Assembly: GCA_031289675.1 (NCBI GenBank)
Contig: JAITOZ010000238.1
Location: forward strand, 1-35,275
Reading direction: 5' to 3'
DNA: 35,275 nucleotides
Source of the DNA: Planctomycetaceae bacterium
Lineage (GTDB): Bacteria; Planctomycetota; Planctomycetia; Pirellulales; Thermoguttaceae
Shown here: piece by piece, positions 25,947 to 33,756 of the stretch
How the letters are laid out: each line of letters begins with the position of its first letter
Numbering within the stretch: position 1 is the stretch's first letter
Translations under genes and position numbers: made by a program
The notes under the pieces: model-generated
Told to the model about the DNA's origin: nothing
Database searches by the model: none
Seen by the model: the letters and a program-made list of their open reading frames with translations, nothing else

Positions 25947-26741
25947 TTAAAGAACCGGCTCACTGACAGGGCGAACCCAGATGTTGCGGAACTTGACGCT
26001 CGAACCGTGTTCTTGTAGCGAAATCGAGCCGGTTTCTTTCTGCAAGGTTTTAGGAAGCGTCCGGTGAAGCGTTGTACCGAGAAGTTCAGCATTATTTTGA
26101 ACCAGAACACCGTTATAGAAAACGGTAACATAAGCGGGACGAGTCTGTTTTCCATCTTCGATTTTCGGAGCGGTGAAAATGATGTCGAAACTTTGCCACT
26201 CCGCCGGTTTTCGGGCGGGATTCACCAGCGGCGGATACTGTCCATAAACGGCACCGGCATTGCCGTCCGCATAAATGTAACTGTCGTGCGATTCCAGTAT
26301 TTGGATTTCAATACTGCCGTCGAGAAAAAACACGCCGCTGTTTCCCCAATGCATTCGGTCTTCACGTTTTCCGTCCGTCATCCACTCAATATGCAGTTGG
26401 CAGGTGCCGAATTTTGCTTTGGTCTGAAGCGTGCCGGTCCTTTTAATGTCAAAGATACTGTTTTCAATGACTTGCAGATTTTTTCCTTTCCACTCATTGA
26501 GGTTTGTCCCGTCGAAGAGGATGACGGCATCGGACGGCGGTGTTGCTCCGATATCGCCTTGCCCCGGAGCCGTCTTGACTGGTTGCGGGCGGTTCTGGTC
26601 GTGTATTTTCCACCGCGAGTTAGGCAACTGCGGCGTGTCGGTATAACCCGGTGCCTCTTCGCCCCGAAGCATTGTACCTGCTGCCGGTATAAGGCAAAAT
26701 AAAGCGGAAAATAACACGGAAACTGCACAAAATGTCTTCAT
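25947..26741 (-). CDS. DUF1080 / 3-keto-disaccharide hydrolase-like secreted protein
   Basis: The 264-residue product begins with a signal peptide (MKTFCAVSVLFSALFCLIPA). The DUF1080 signature is clear: VILFDGTNLNEWKG, then FGTCQLHIEWMTD, GNSGVFFLDGSIEIQILES and, at the C-terminus, GSISLQEHGSSVKFRNIWVRP. This concanavalin-like fold is very abundant in planctomycetes and includes 3-keto-glycoside hydrolases. The start at 26741 is chosen over upstream frames (to 26816) because the signal peptide begins there. It converges with the secreted protein gene, 32 bases apart. Confidence 0.88.
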   Translation of the reverse strand: MKTFCAVSVLFSALFCLIPAAGTMLRGEEAPGYTDTPQLPNSRWKIHDQNRPQPVKTAPGQGDIGATPPSDAVILFDGTNLNEWKGKNLQVIENSIFDIKRTGTLQTKAKFGTCQLHIEWMTDGKREDRMHWGNSGVFFLDGSIEIQILESHDSYIYADGNAGAVYGQYPPLVNPARKPAEWQSFDIIFTAPKIEDGKQTRPAYVTVFYNGVLVQNNAELLGTTLHRTLPKTLQKETGSISLQEHGSSVKFRNIWVRPVSEPVL

Positions 26742-26906
26742 TTGTTCTTGATTTTCTGTTGAGTTTTGCCGCCTGCGAGCGGATACCTTTATTGCAGGCA
26801 TCGTACATTCTAGCAAAGTTACAGAAACCCGGCAACCGGTGTACAGACCGGTATTATTCTTGACAAACTTCGTGCGGAAGGGTTTAATGGGTTACGTCCT
26901 CTTGCG

Positions 26907-26940
26907 CATATGCCGCCGCATATGCCGCCGCATATGCCGC
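26907..26940 (+). repeat. 12-base tandem repeat carrying start codons
   Basis: The unit CATATGCCGCCG occurs twice and a third, partial time, each with an in-frame ATG. The unit length is a multiple of three, so changes in copy number would keep the frame and only add or remove MPPH at the N-terminus. Confidence 0.85.
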
Positions 26941-28358
26941 AATACCTCGCTGTCGATTGGGATGATGCCGAATGCCGGTTCGCAGCCGCTGCCGTCCAGA
27001 AAAATTCTCTTTTCGTAGAGCATTACGGCAGCGTTCCGCTTGAAAAAACTGAACAAGATACCGAATGGGCTAATCTGTCGGCAACGCTCCGAAAAGTCTG
27101 CAAAGACCGGAATATCGGCAATGTTCCCTCCGTGCTGGTTCTCGGCAGACATCAAACCGACTGGCTCTATCAGCAACTGCCGAATTGTAACGAAAATGAA
27201 ATTCCGGTTCTGTTAAAAAATCAAGTACTTCGGGAACTGCCGGCTTTTGCCGATTTCGACCCGCTTGATTATATCGTTCTTGACCGCAGTACGGACGGCT
27301 GTCAACTGCTGGCATTAACAATGCACTTGTCCCGCCGGCAGCAACTGACAAAAACTTTTCGTAACATTTATCATCCGCCGCAGCGTATCGGGTTTCGTGC
27401 CGTTGATGCTGCCGAGGCGGTATTTGCCGATGACAGCCTTTGGTTTGAAGGGGAAAATACCGTTTCATTAATCGTGAACGCCGCCCGCTGTGATGCTGAT
27501 TTAATACTCGCTGTCCATAAACAAATTCGGTCTATACGTTCGTTTCGTCTGCCGGAAGATAATCCGCAGCAAAGCCTTATTGCCGAAATTCAGCGGACAA
27601 TCACAGCCGGTTTCGGCGGCGTTGATTCGACTTCGCAGGATTTAACACCGCAGCGTCTTATTCTTTTCGATGAAGCCCTTGCCGGTGAATTGGCGGACTT
27701 GGAGTTAGATATCCGGATTTTCAATCCTTTTTCGTTACCTAATGTTTCCGTTACAAATATACCGGAGACGGTATCGCCGTATGTTCCGCTGATTGGTTCG
27801 CTCTTGGCAGTGCAGCACAAGACCGGTATCGACTTTCTGCATCCGAAAGAAGCACCGCAGCCGCCGAATTATCGGCGTTCGGCATTATTGGCGGCGGTGT
27901 GTGCCGGCATCATCGGCTACGCTTTGTATCACTGGAATCAGGGCGTTGTACGGGGATTGGAAACGAAATTAGCGGAGGTGCAAAAAGAACACCAAAGCGT
28001 TGCCGGCGGGTTGCAGATGATTCAGCCGGGCTGGAACGTTTTACGTCAGACGCAGATTTGGGAGTCGCAAAATGTTCTTTGGCTTGATGTATTGAAAGAC
28101 TTGTCGCAGATTTTGCCCGGCGGGACGGATTTGGTGGTCTTGCAGATGTCCTTTGCCGCAGGACAGGCGAATAACCCGCAGATTAAAGGAGTCATTACGT
28201 TATCGGGAATGGTGCGCGACCCGCAGGTGTTGCGAAAATTACAGAGTGACCTTCAAGCGACACAGCGGTATCGGATGCAAAGTCCGGTGCCAGCGGCGAA
28301 TCCGGCGGGCGGCGGTTATCCGTGGCTATTCAAGGCGGCGGTGTACAGGATGCGCTAG
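26910..28358 (+). CDS. PilM/GspL-like protein fused to a PilN-like segment
   Basis: The 482-residue product has an N-terminal cytoplasmic part (about 10-310) resembling the actin-like PilM/GspL fold (QYLAVDWDDAECRFAAA; later LIAEIQRTITAG), one membrane helix (about 324-343) and a C-terminal periplasmic part with a coiled coil and a PilN-like end (WLDVLKDLSQILPGGTDL ... ITLSGMVRDPQVL). This is the plan of type II secretion/type IV pilus inner-membrane platforms. No other pilus gene is adjacent. The start lies in a tandem repeat with three in-frame ATGs (26910, 26922, 26934); which one is used cannot be told. Confidence 0.7.
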   Translation: MPPHMPPHMPQYLAVDWDDAECRFAAAAVQKNSLFVEHYGSVPLEKTEQDTEWANLSATLRKVCKDRNIGNVPSVLVLGRHQTDWLYQQLPNCNENEIPVLLKNQVLRELPAFADFDPLDYIVLDRSTDGCQLLALTMHLSRRQQLTKTFRNIYHPPQRIGFRAVDAAEAVFADDSLWFEGENTVSLIVNAARCDADLILAVHKQIRSIRSFRLPEDNPQQSLIAEIQRTITAGFGGVDSTSQDLTPQRLILFDEALAGELADLELDIRIFNPFSLPNVSVTNIPETVSPYVPLIGSLLAVQHKTGIDFLHPKEAPQPPNYRRSALLAAVCAGIIGYALYHWNQGVVRGLETKLAEVQKEHQSVAGGLQMIQPGWNVLRQTQIWESQNVLWLDVLKDLSQILPGGTDLVVLQMSFAAGQANNPQIKGVITLSGMVRDPQVLRKLQSDLQATQRYRMQSPVPAANPAGGGYPWLFKAAVYRMR

Positions 28359-28365
28359 TACCCCA

Positions 28366-28947
28366 TCAATCTTTACAATATGGATAAATATGTTTTAGTT
28401 TTATTCTGGCGTTTTCTGTTTTGAATTGCCAATCCATTGCTTCGCCGGAGTTGTTCCTCACATCCTGCCACGCACTTACTTCTTTGCGGTACTCCTCAAT
28501 ATTACCAATGCACCGATTCAAATATTGACGCTGTAAAACACTAATCTCTATCTCCTCCGCCCAATCCTTCTTTGTCCGACGGTCTCGCACCGACACCCGC
28601 CGCCAATTCTTCAACGCTTGAAAAAACATAAAGTTTGCCGCCGTGCCGTTACGAATATATTGATATCGTAACGCCGGGTGTCTCACGTTGTTTGCGATTC
28701 AGTGCAGACTCAAAGCCTTGTTCAACGAAGCATTGCTTGACGTTATAGACTGTGTTGAAGTGACAGTGAAACTGTTTCGCAATGTTTTCATCGCTGTTTT
28801 TGGTTTTACCGTTACCTGTATCAACAGCGAGCAATATGTCGGCGTGTTTCACTTTACAGGCGCGGCGTTATATTTGCCTTTGAAAACAATAGCATATAAT
28901 AATTGCCGTTCTTCGTCGGTAAGCGTTACTCTATATTTTTTAACCAT
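28366..28947 (-). mobile_element. internally deleted IS630-family transposase
   Basis: From the ATG at 28947 the sequence reads MVKKYRVTLTDEERQLLYAI, frameshifts at a 5-base insertion near 28850, continues KHADILLAVDTGNGKTKN with the helix-turn-helix (FHCHFNTVYNVKQCFVEQGF), then jumps, with loss of the linker, to YIRNGTAANFMFF and TKKDWAEEIE of the catalytic core. After a second deletion it ends RQYLNRCIGNIEEYRKE ... WQFKTENARIKL. The catalytic DDE residues are largely lost. The element is non-functional. Its 62-base segment 28841-28902 is an inverted copy of 24424-24485. Confidence 0.85.
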
Positions 28948-29203
28948 AGAAACCTCCGTGTAATAAAAAATCAAACAACGGCAGCGTTATAACTTCTTGA
29001 AAAAATAATGTCAGTTAATAGTGTCATAAATTTGAAACGGATAGGATAGTAGATTCTTTTGGCAACATCTTGTGCCAGCATTCAAAATACAGAGCAAATG
29101 TTGAATTGTCGATTCCCTTTTTAGCGTTTCCCCCCCCACTAAAATCGCTCTTGCCGTTTTACTGCCGAATCGCTACTCTCCGCTGAACAATGCGGAGGTT
29201 TGT
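28948..29203. other. gap where flgB would be expected
   Basis: No open frame of useful length is seen. A C-run lies at 29132-29140. flgB usually sits directly before flgC; it is absent here, with an IS remnant in its place. Confidence 0.4.
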
Positions 29204-29611
29204 ATGCTCAAAATAATGGATATAAGCACAAGCGGTCTCATATCGCAGCGGATACGAATGACCGCCATCGCCAGTAATTTAGCCAACATTACTTCAACAC
29301 GCAACGAAAACGGCGAACTGAAACCTTACGACCCGCGTTTCGTCAAATTTCAGGAGGATAATACGATTGGTCCCAACGGCAGTGCCGGCGTTTTCGTTAA
29401 AGAAATTGCCCGTGATGAATTACCGCCGATACGAAAGTACGTTCCGTTTCATCCCGATGCCGATGAACAAGGTTTCATCAATCTGCCCCGCATCAATTTA
29501 GTAACCGAATTTACCGATGCCATCGAATCACAACGCTCCTACGAAGCCAACCTCGGCGCAATGGACGTAACAAAATCAATGGCAAGCCAAACGTTAAGAA
29601 TTATCTCATAA
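29204..29611 (+). CDS. flgC: flagellar basal-body rod protein FlgC
   Basis: The 135-residue product begins with the rod-protein N-terminus (MDISTSGLISQRIRMTAIASNLANITST), and ends with the matching C-terminal helix (AIESQRSYEANLGAMDVTKSM ... TLRIIS), the two halves that pack together in axial proteins. FlgC forms part of the proximal rod in the periplasm. GGAGG lies six bases before the ATG. Its stop overlaps the start of fliE by one base (TAATG). Confidence 0.95.
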   Translation: MLKIMDISTSGLISQRIRMTAIASNLANITSTRNENGELKPYDPRFVKFQEDNTIGPNGSAGVFVKEIARDELPPIRKYVPFHPDADEQGFINLPRINLVTEFTDAIESQRSYEANLGAMDVTKSMASQTLRIIS

Positions 29612-29976
29612 TGAACGGAATCAGCGGAATTTACGGCGGTATCGGGACAACAGCGCATCATCGAATCGGCGAACTCGAACACCGTCAGGGGATGGGGAAA
29701 CTCGGCTATAAAATGGACGACCCCGACCGTCCGATGACGGCAGCCGAAATCAAAAAGACATCGTTCAAAGACCTTGTTCTCGGCGGTGTCGGCGAAGTCA
29801 ATATGCTGCAGCAGCGGGCGGACGGTGCTATCGAAAAGTTAATGTGCGGCGGAGAAATCGGAATGGCAGAAGTGTTAACTGCCGTACAAAAAGCCGACAT
29901 CGCCTTCAAAATGATGATGCAGATGCGCAACAAATTAGTGGCTGCGTATCAGGAAATACAAGGTATGCGGGTTTAA
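29611..29976 (+). CDS. fliE: flagellar hook-basal body protein FliE
   Basis: The 121-residue product has a variable N-terminus and the FliE core (FKDLVLGGVGEVNMLQQRAD, then MAEVLTAVQKADIAFKMMM, VRNKLVAAYQEI-like end MRNKLVAAYQEIQGMRV). FliE joins the MS ring to the rod. Start at 29611 is set by overlap with flgC. Slightly longer than the usual 100-110 residues. Confidence 0.92.
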   Translation: MNGISGIYGGIGTTAHHRIGELEHRQGMGKLGYKMDDPDRPMTAAEIKKTSFKDLVLGGVGEVNMLQQRADGAIEKLMCGGEIGMAEVLTAVQKADIAFKMMMQMRNKLVAAYQEIQGMRV

Positions 29977-29980
29977 GAAT

Positions 29981-30031
29981 AATTGAAAATTGAAAAATAT
30001 TTTCCATTTTCAATTTTCCATTTTCAATTAA
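29981..30031 (+). repeat. AT-rich inverted repeat between fliE and fliF
   Basis: GAAAATTGAAAA and TTTTCAATTTTC form a perfect 12-base inverted repeat with a short loop, and CCATTTTCAATTTT is repeated in tandem (about 30003-30030). It lies inside the operon and could attenuate transcription or set mRNA stability between fliE and fliF. Confidence 0.7.
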
Positions 30032-30036
30032 AATAG

Positions 30037-31785
30037 ATGTTAGAGCAAGCAAAAAAATTCTACGCATTGTTGAAAGACCTGTTTTTGAGTATGACACTCG
30101 GAAACAGAATCGTTGCCGCCTTGCTTCTGACAATGCTGCTGTTCTCATTCGGTTATCTTATCGTCGGCAGTATCAAGCCCAGCGACCCGGGCAGCGATGT
30201 CGTGTTTCTTTACAACCATTACCGGTTTAGTCCCAACGAAATGCGCGCAGCCGAAGCAGCCCTGCGGCTGGAAAATAAAAACGGACATCAATGGATAGGC
30301 GACCAGTTACAAGTACCGGCAAAATACGTTGCCGCTTATACCGCCGTCCTCGCCGAAAACAACGTCATTGAAAAAAACGGTTTGGCTCGGCAAATGACCG
30401 CAAAAAATCTGACGGCGTGGCAAAGTGCCAAGATGATGGACGTGCAGATGATTGCCTCAAAAGAAAAAGATTGCGCCGATGCAATTAAAATGCTCGGCGG
30501 CATTGCCGACTCAATGGTCATCAGCAATAAACGTCCCGATTGGAATCACAACGTTTGGGCAAGAACTCAAGTCTTTTCCGCTGCCGTTACCATTGAAACG
30601 ATTGAAAACAAGCCCCTCGATGATAATACGGTTGCCGCTATCGCCAGAATTGTTACTTCCGTCTTCGGCGTAACCGATATGAAAGAAATCAGCATCGTTG
30701 ATACCAAAAACAGCCGGGCATACAACGGTAACGGTGAAGAACAGAGCGGTTCACAGGGCGTTTATCTGCGGCATCAGCGCAAGTATCAGGACGATTTCAA
30801 TGCCCGCATCTATCAATTTCTGCCGCCGATAGAAGGAATGAAAGTCGAAACGGCAGTGGAACTGACGACATACAGCAACGAAGAGTATTTTGATGTCGAA
30901 CACCGCAAGCCGACGGTACTCGTTGACCACTCGATGGATTATCAGTTTCACAAGGAAGGTTACGACCGATTTGCCCGACCGGGACAGGTTGCGCAGTTCA
31001 GCCGTCCGTTGATTGACCCGTCAGCGAATGTCAGTGCGAAAGATATGACGGACGAGAAGAAAAACGAAAAGGAAACAACGAACGCTCTGCCCGGTCGGGA
31101 AACGAAACGGACAGAGATTCCGTATATTCCGCTGCGTGTCTTGGCTTCTATTCACATACCCCGCGAACATATTCGGGCAACGTGGTTACAAAAAAACAAA
31201 CGTGCCAATGAACTGCCGCCGGAACCGACACCGGAACAGTTGCTCGAAGAACAAAATGTGATGACGCAGGACACAAAACGCAGTGTCGCTAAAATTTTGG
31301 AACTGTACCGAAGTCCGAAGGTTGCCGACCCGCTGGAAATTGTTGAGGTTACCTTTTACGACCCGATTAAACCGGACGTGAAAATAGAGACAACGTGGGA
31401 AAAAATCCAAATGTTTTTACAGCATCATTGGCAGACATTGAGTTTGATGGGATTAGTTTTATGCGGTTTAACGGTGTTGTGGTCGCTTACAAAACCGCAA
31501 AAGCCTGACCCGATTGTTATTTACGAAGGACTTGAAACACCGCTTGAAGCGATTGATGCCCGGCTGAAGGCGAAAGCAGATGCGGAGGCAGAAGCCCAGA
31601 GAGAGGCGGATGCAGCCGTTGCGGAACAGGAAGAACAGATTGAGCGGCAATTAGATTCGTTCGGTTCGATTCATTCGCTTAAGGACGAAATTGCCGCTCT
31701 GATAGCGGAAAATCCCGAAGCCGCCGCCGCCGTTGTCCGCCAATGGATAGGCAATGCGGTACTGCTCGATAAGCCGACAGCGTAG
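30037..31785 (+). CDS. fliF: flagellar MS-ring protein FliF
   Basis: The 582-residue product has membrane helix one (about 25-46), ring-building motifs (RBM) in the periplasmic part (RBM-like region to about 230, with ISIVDTKNSRAYNG), a collar region rich in charged residues (about 240-450), membrane helix two (about 467-485) and a cytoplasmic tail with a coiled-coil stretch (AKADAEAEAQREADAAVAEQ). The extreme C-terminus, NPEAAAAVVRQWIG, is the FliG-binding motif of FliF (compare NDPxxVAxVIRQW in enteric FliF). It forms the base of the flagellum in the inner membrane. Sequence elsewhere is very divergent, which is usual for planctomycetes. Confidence 0.92.
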   Translation: MLEQAKKFYALLKDLFLSMTLGNRIVAALLLTMLLFSFGYLIVGSIKPSDPGSDVVFLYNHYRFSPNEMRAAEAALRLENKNGHQWIGDQLQVPAKYVAAYTAVLAENNVIEKNGLARQMTAKNLTAWQSAKMMDVQMIASKEKDCADAIKMLGGIADSMVISNKRPDWNHNVWARTQVFSAAVTIETIENKPLDDNTVAAIARIVTSVFGVTDMKEISIVDTKNSRAYNGNGEEQSGSQGVYLRHQRKYQDDFNARIYQFLPPIEGMKVETAVELTTYSNEEYFDVEHRKPTVLVDHSMDYQFHKEGYDRFARPGQVAQFSRPLIDPSANVSAKDMTDEKKNEKETTNALPGRETKRTEIPYIPLRVLASIHIPREHIRATWLQKNKRANELPPEPTPEQLLEEQNVMTQDTKRSVAKILELYRSPKVADPLEIVEVTFYDPIKPDVKIETTWEKIQMFLQHHWQTLSLMGLVLCGLTVLWSLTKPQKPDPIVIYEGLETPLEAIDARLKAKADAEAEAQREADAAVAEQEEQIERQLDSFGSIHSLKDEIAALIAENPEAAAAVVRQWIGNAVLLDKPTA

Positions 31786-31944
31786 AACCAAAATCGGCTC
31801 TATCGCCATTTGGAAAAGAAAAACGATAAATCGCAAAGCCGCGAAGGACACGAAAAATATAAAAGACAATACATCAAAAAAAATTCTGCGGTCTTCGCGC
31901 CTGTGCGGTTAGGAAACAAAAAAATAGTTACGGTATAAATCATT
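31786..31944. repeat. intergenic stretch with a 'CGCGAAGGACACGAAAA'-type repeat
   Basis: Around 31831-31915 are CGCGAAGGAC and GTCTTCGCG, an imperfect inverted repeat around an A-rich core. This resembles dispersed intergenic repeats of environmental bacteria. It separates fliF from the following gene and could fold in the transcript. Confidence 0.4.
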
Positions 31945-32841
31945 GTGGCTGAAGATAAACCGGTAAAAAAGAAAAAAAAGGAGCCTGATTACAGCAAGAT
32001 GCCGGTCTTTCCGAACCGGCTCGCCGAGTTTGCGCAAATACAAAACGGATTATCGCAGGAAGAAATCGTCAAACTGTTCAAGTCGCTTGCCAAGGTCAAT
32101 GAAAACCTGAAAGTCGTTCGGCGCAGACCTGTACCGGGCAAACAAATATCAAAAGAAGTCGGCGGCAAACAGCGGGAAATGCCGATAGCCGATGCCGTTG
32201 AATACGAAAAGAAACGTTTTACGGACAAGAGCGAAAAAGAAAAAAAAGTCGATGAATTGCTTGGTTTGGAATCCGGTACACTCGTTGCCCGCAACGCCGT
32301 CGGTGATTCGGTTTATCCCCGCCGTTTGTCGCCCGATGATATTGTCCGTTATGCCGAATCAGCCGATGAAAAACTGCAAATACTGGATTTAGAGCGGTCA
32401 AGACCGCCCCGTATTTTTTCGCCCCGTGAAGAGACGGTATTCGATGTGATGCTTCTGATTAAAAGATATGAAGCGGTACGGGTTGCAAAAAGAATAGCAC
32501 AGCGGCAGCGGACGGGCGTTCTCAGTAAGACGATGGAGGAACTCGAAGCGGAGTATGCGGAATGGCTTCGAGTGATGCGGGGCGACCCGCCGCCGGAAAC
32601 GGAAGAGGAAGCGGCTGCGCGGATGGTCAAAGAAGCGGAAGAACAGATTCTCGAAGAAGCCCGTCAAGCCGCAGAGGCGGCGCGAAACTTCGATAAATTG
32701 GAGAGCGTGTTCACGTTAGTGGACGATGTAACGGAATTGGTAAAAGACAATCCCGAAGCCGCCGCTGCCGTTGTCCGCCAATGGATAGGCGAAGCCGTTT
32801 TATTGGACGGAAGCGGACAAGCAGCGGGCAAGTCCGAATAA
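31945..32841 (+). CDS. soluble protein with a FliF-like FliG-binding tail, inserted between fliF and fliG
   Basis: The 298-residue product starts at GTG, has a lysine-rich start (MAEDKPVKKKKKE), no signal peptide and no membrane segment, and is rich in charge and helix (about 40-60 and 160-250, the second with a coiled-coil look, KEAEEQILEEARQAAEAARN). Residues about 260-290 are VDDVTELVKDNPEAAAAV, then VRQWIGEAVLLD: the same FliG-binding motif as in FliF next door, 14 identical residues in a row. I know no named family for the remaining 250 residues. Position, orientation and tail suggest it sits at the MS-ring/C-ring junction, competing with, replacing or extending the FliF tail. Function is inference. 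Confidence 0.75.
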   Translation: MAEDKPVKKKKKEPDYSKMPVFPNRLAEFAQIQNGLSQEEIVKLFKSLAKVNENLKVVRRRPVPGKQISKEVGGKQREMPIADAVEYEKKRFTDKSEKEKKVDELLGLESGTLVARNAVGDSVYPRRLSPDDIVRYAESADEKLQILDLERSRPPRIFSPREETVFDVMLLIKRYEAVRVAKRIAQRQRTGVLSKTMEELEAEYAEWLRVMRGDPPPETEEEAAARMVKEAEEQILEEARQAAEAARNFDKLESVFTLVDDVTELVKDNPEAAAAVVRQWIGEAVLLDGSGQAAGKSE

Positions 32842-32893
32842 AGTGAATAGCGGTGAGAGATAAGCGGCAAGTTTTTTTATGTAACAAATATCA

Positions 32894-33754
32894 ATGATGA
32901 ACGGAATCAAGAAGACGGCGTTATTTTTGAGCGGACTGGACTTTGCGGCAGTCGATACCTTGTTGAGCAGGCTCGATGCGGACTCGGCGAGACAAATCCG
33001 GCGGGAAATGCTGTCCATCAAACACGGCAGCATCAGCAGCGGCGTTTCGGATAAAATCGACAACGAATTTATTAAGAAAGCCGGTTGGACAGCCAACGTC
33101 CGTCAGCGTCCGGCAGTGGAGACATTCGACCGAAAATCAGCACCGCCGGCACGTTCAGCAACTGCGCCGGCAACATATCCGGCACCGAAACCGCAGCCGC
33201 GGCAGCCTAAATACACGGCAGAATCCTTCGTTCCCTCCGTGCGTCCCTTCGGCTTTTTGCAGGATTGGTCTGACGAAGATATTGCCGCTGCCGTTGCCGG
33301 TGAACTTCCGCAAACCGCTGCGGTTATTCTGGCAAACATTCCGCAATCGAGAGCCAAAGAGATACTCCTTGCGCTGCCGCCGAAAATGCAAAACGAGGTG
33401 ACAGTCCGGCTTGCACATTACGAAGAGCCGCCGCCGATTGCCGTCGAGGAAATCGAAGCAGCCCTGCTCGAACGCTCTCCTGCACGGAGTAAGGCGGGTG
33501 TCTCCCGAAGTGCCTTGTCCCGATTGGAACGCTTAAACGACAAAGAATTGTCGCTGGTGTTTCACAGTGTTGATTTACGCATTGCTGTTACTGCGCTGGT
33601 CGGAATGAAACCGGAATTTATTGAACGTGTTACAAAAAGGTTCTCACCGACAGAGGAATACGAGATGCGTCTGATTGTCAAACATCTCGGCAGCGTCCGG
33701 CAGGAAGATATTGACGCAGCAAGAGAAAAAATTGCAATAATAATGGAAAACTAA
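32894..33754 (+). CDS. fliG: short, divergent flagellar motor switch protein FliG
   Basis: The 286-residue product has a reduced N-terminal domain (1-62, KKTALFLSGLD), a Pro-rich linker (about 70-112), a middle ARM domain (113-191) with ELPQT (137-141) for the family's EHPQT and VILANIP, then directly the C-terminal helices (about 206-286, RLERLNDKELSLVF and LGSVRQEDIDAAREKI). Canonical FliG is about 330-340 residues. The segment between middle and C-terminal parts, which holds the ARM-C repeats and the MFVF motif, is missing. FliG links FliF to the rotor and converts stator force to torque. It ends two bases before fliH. Confidence 0.88.
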   Translation: MMNGIKKTALFLSGLDFAAVDTLLSRLDADSARQIRREMLSIKHGSISSGVSDKIDNEFIKKAGWTANVRQRPAVETFDRKSAPPARSATAPATYPAPKPQPRQPKYTAESFVPSVRPFGFLQDWSDEDIAAAVAGELPQTAAVILANIPQSRAKEILLALPPKMQNEVTVRLAHYEEPPPIAVEEIEAALLERSPARSKAGVSRSALSRLERLNDKELSLVFHSVDLRIAVTALVGMKPEFIERVTKRFSPTEEYEMRLIVKHLGSVRQEDIDAAREKIAIIMEN

Positions 33755-33756
33755 AG

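Noticed and set aside
29063-29084. Sigma-54-like TGGCA...TGTGC motif upstream of flgC
   Set aside because: The GG-to-GC distance is one base too long for a -24/-12 promoter and the -12 part is poor.
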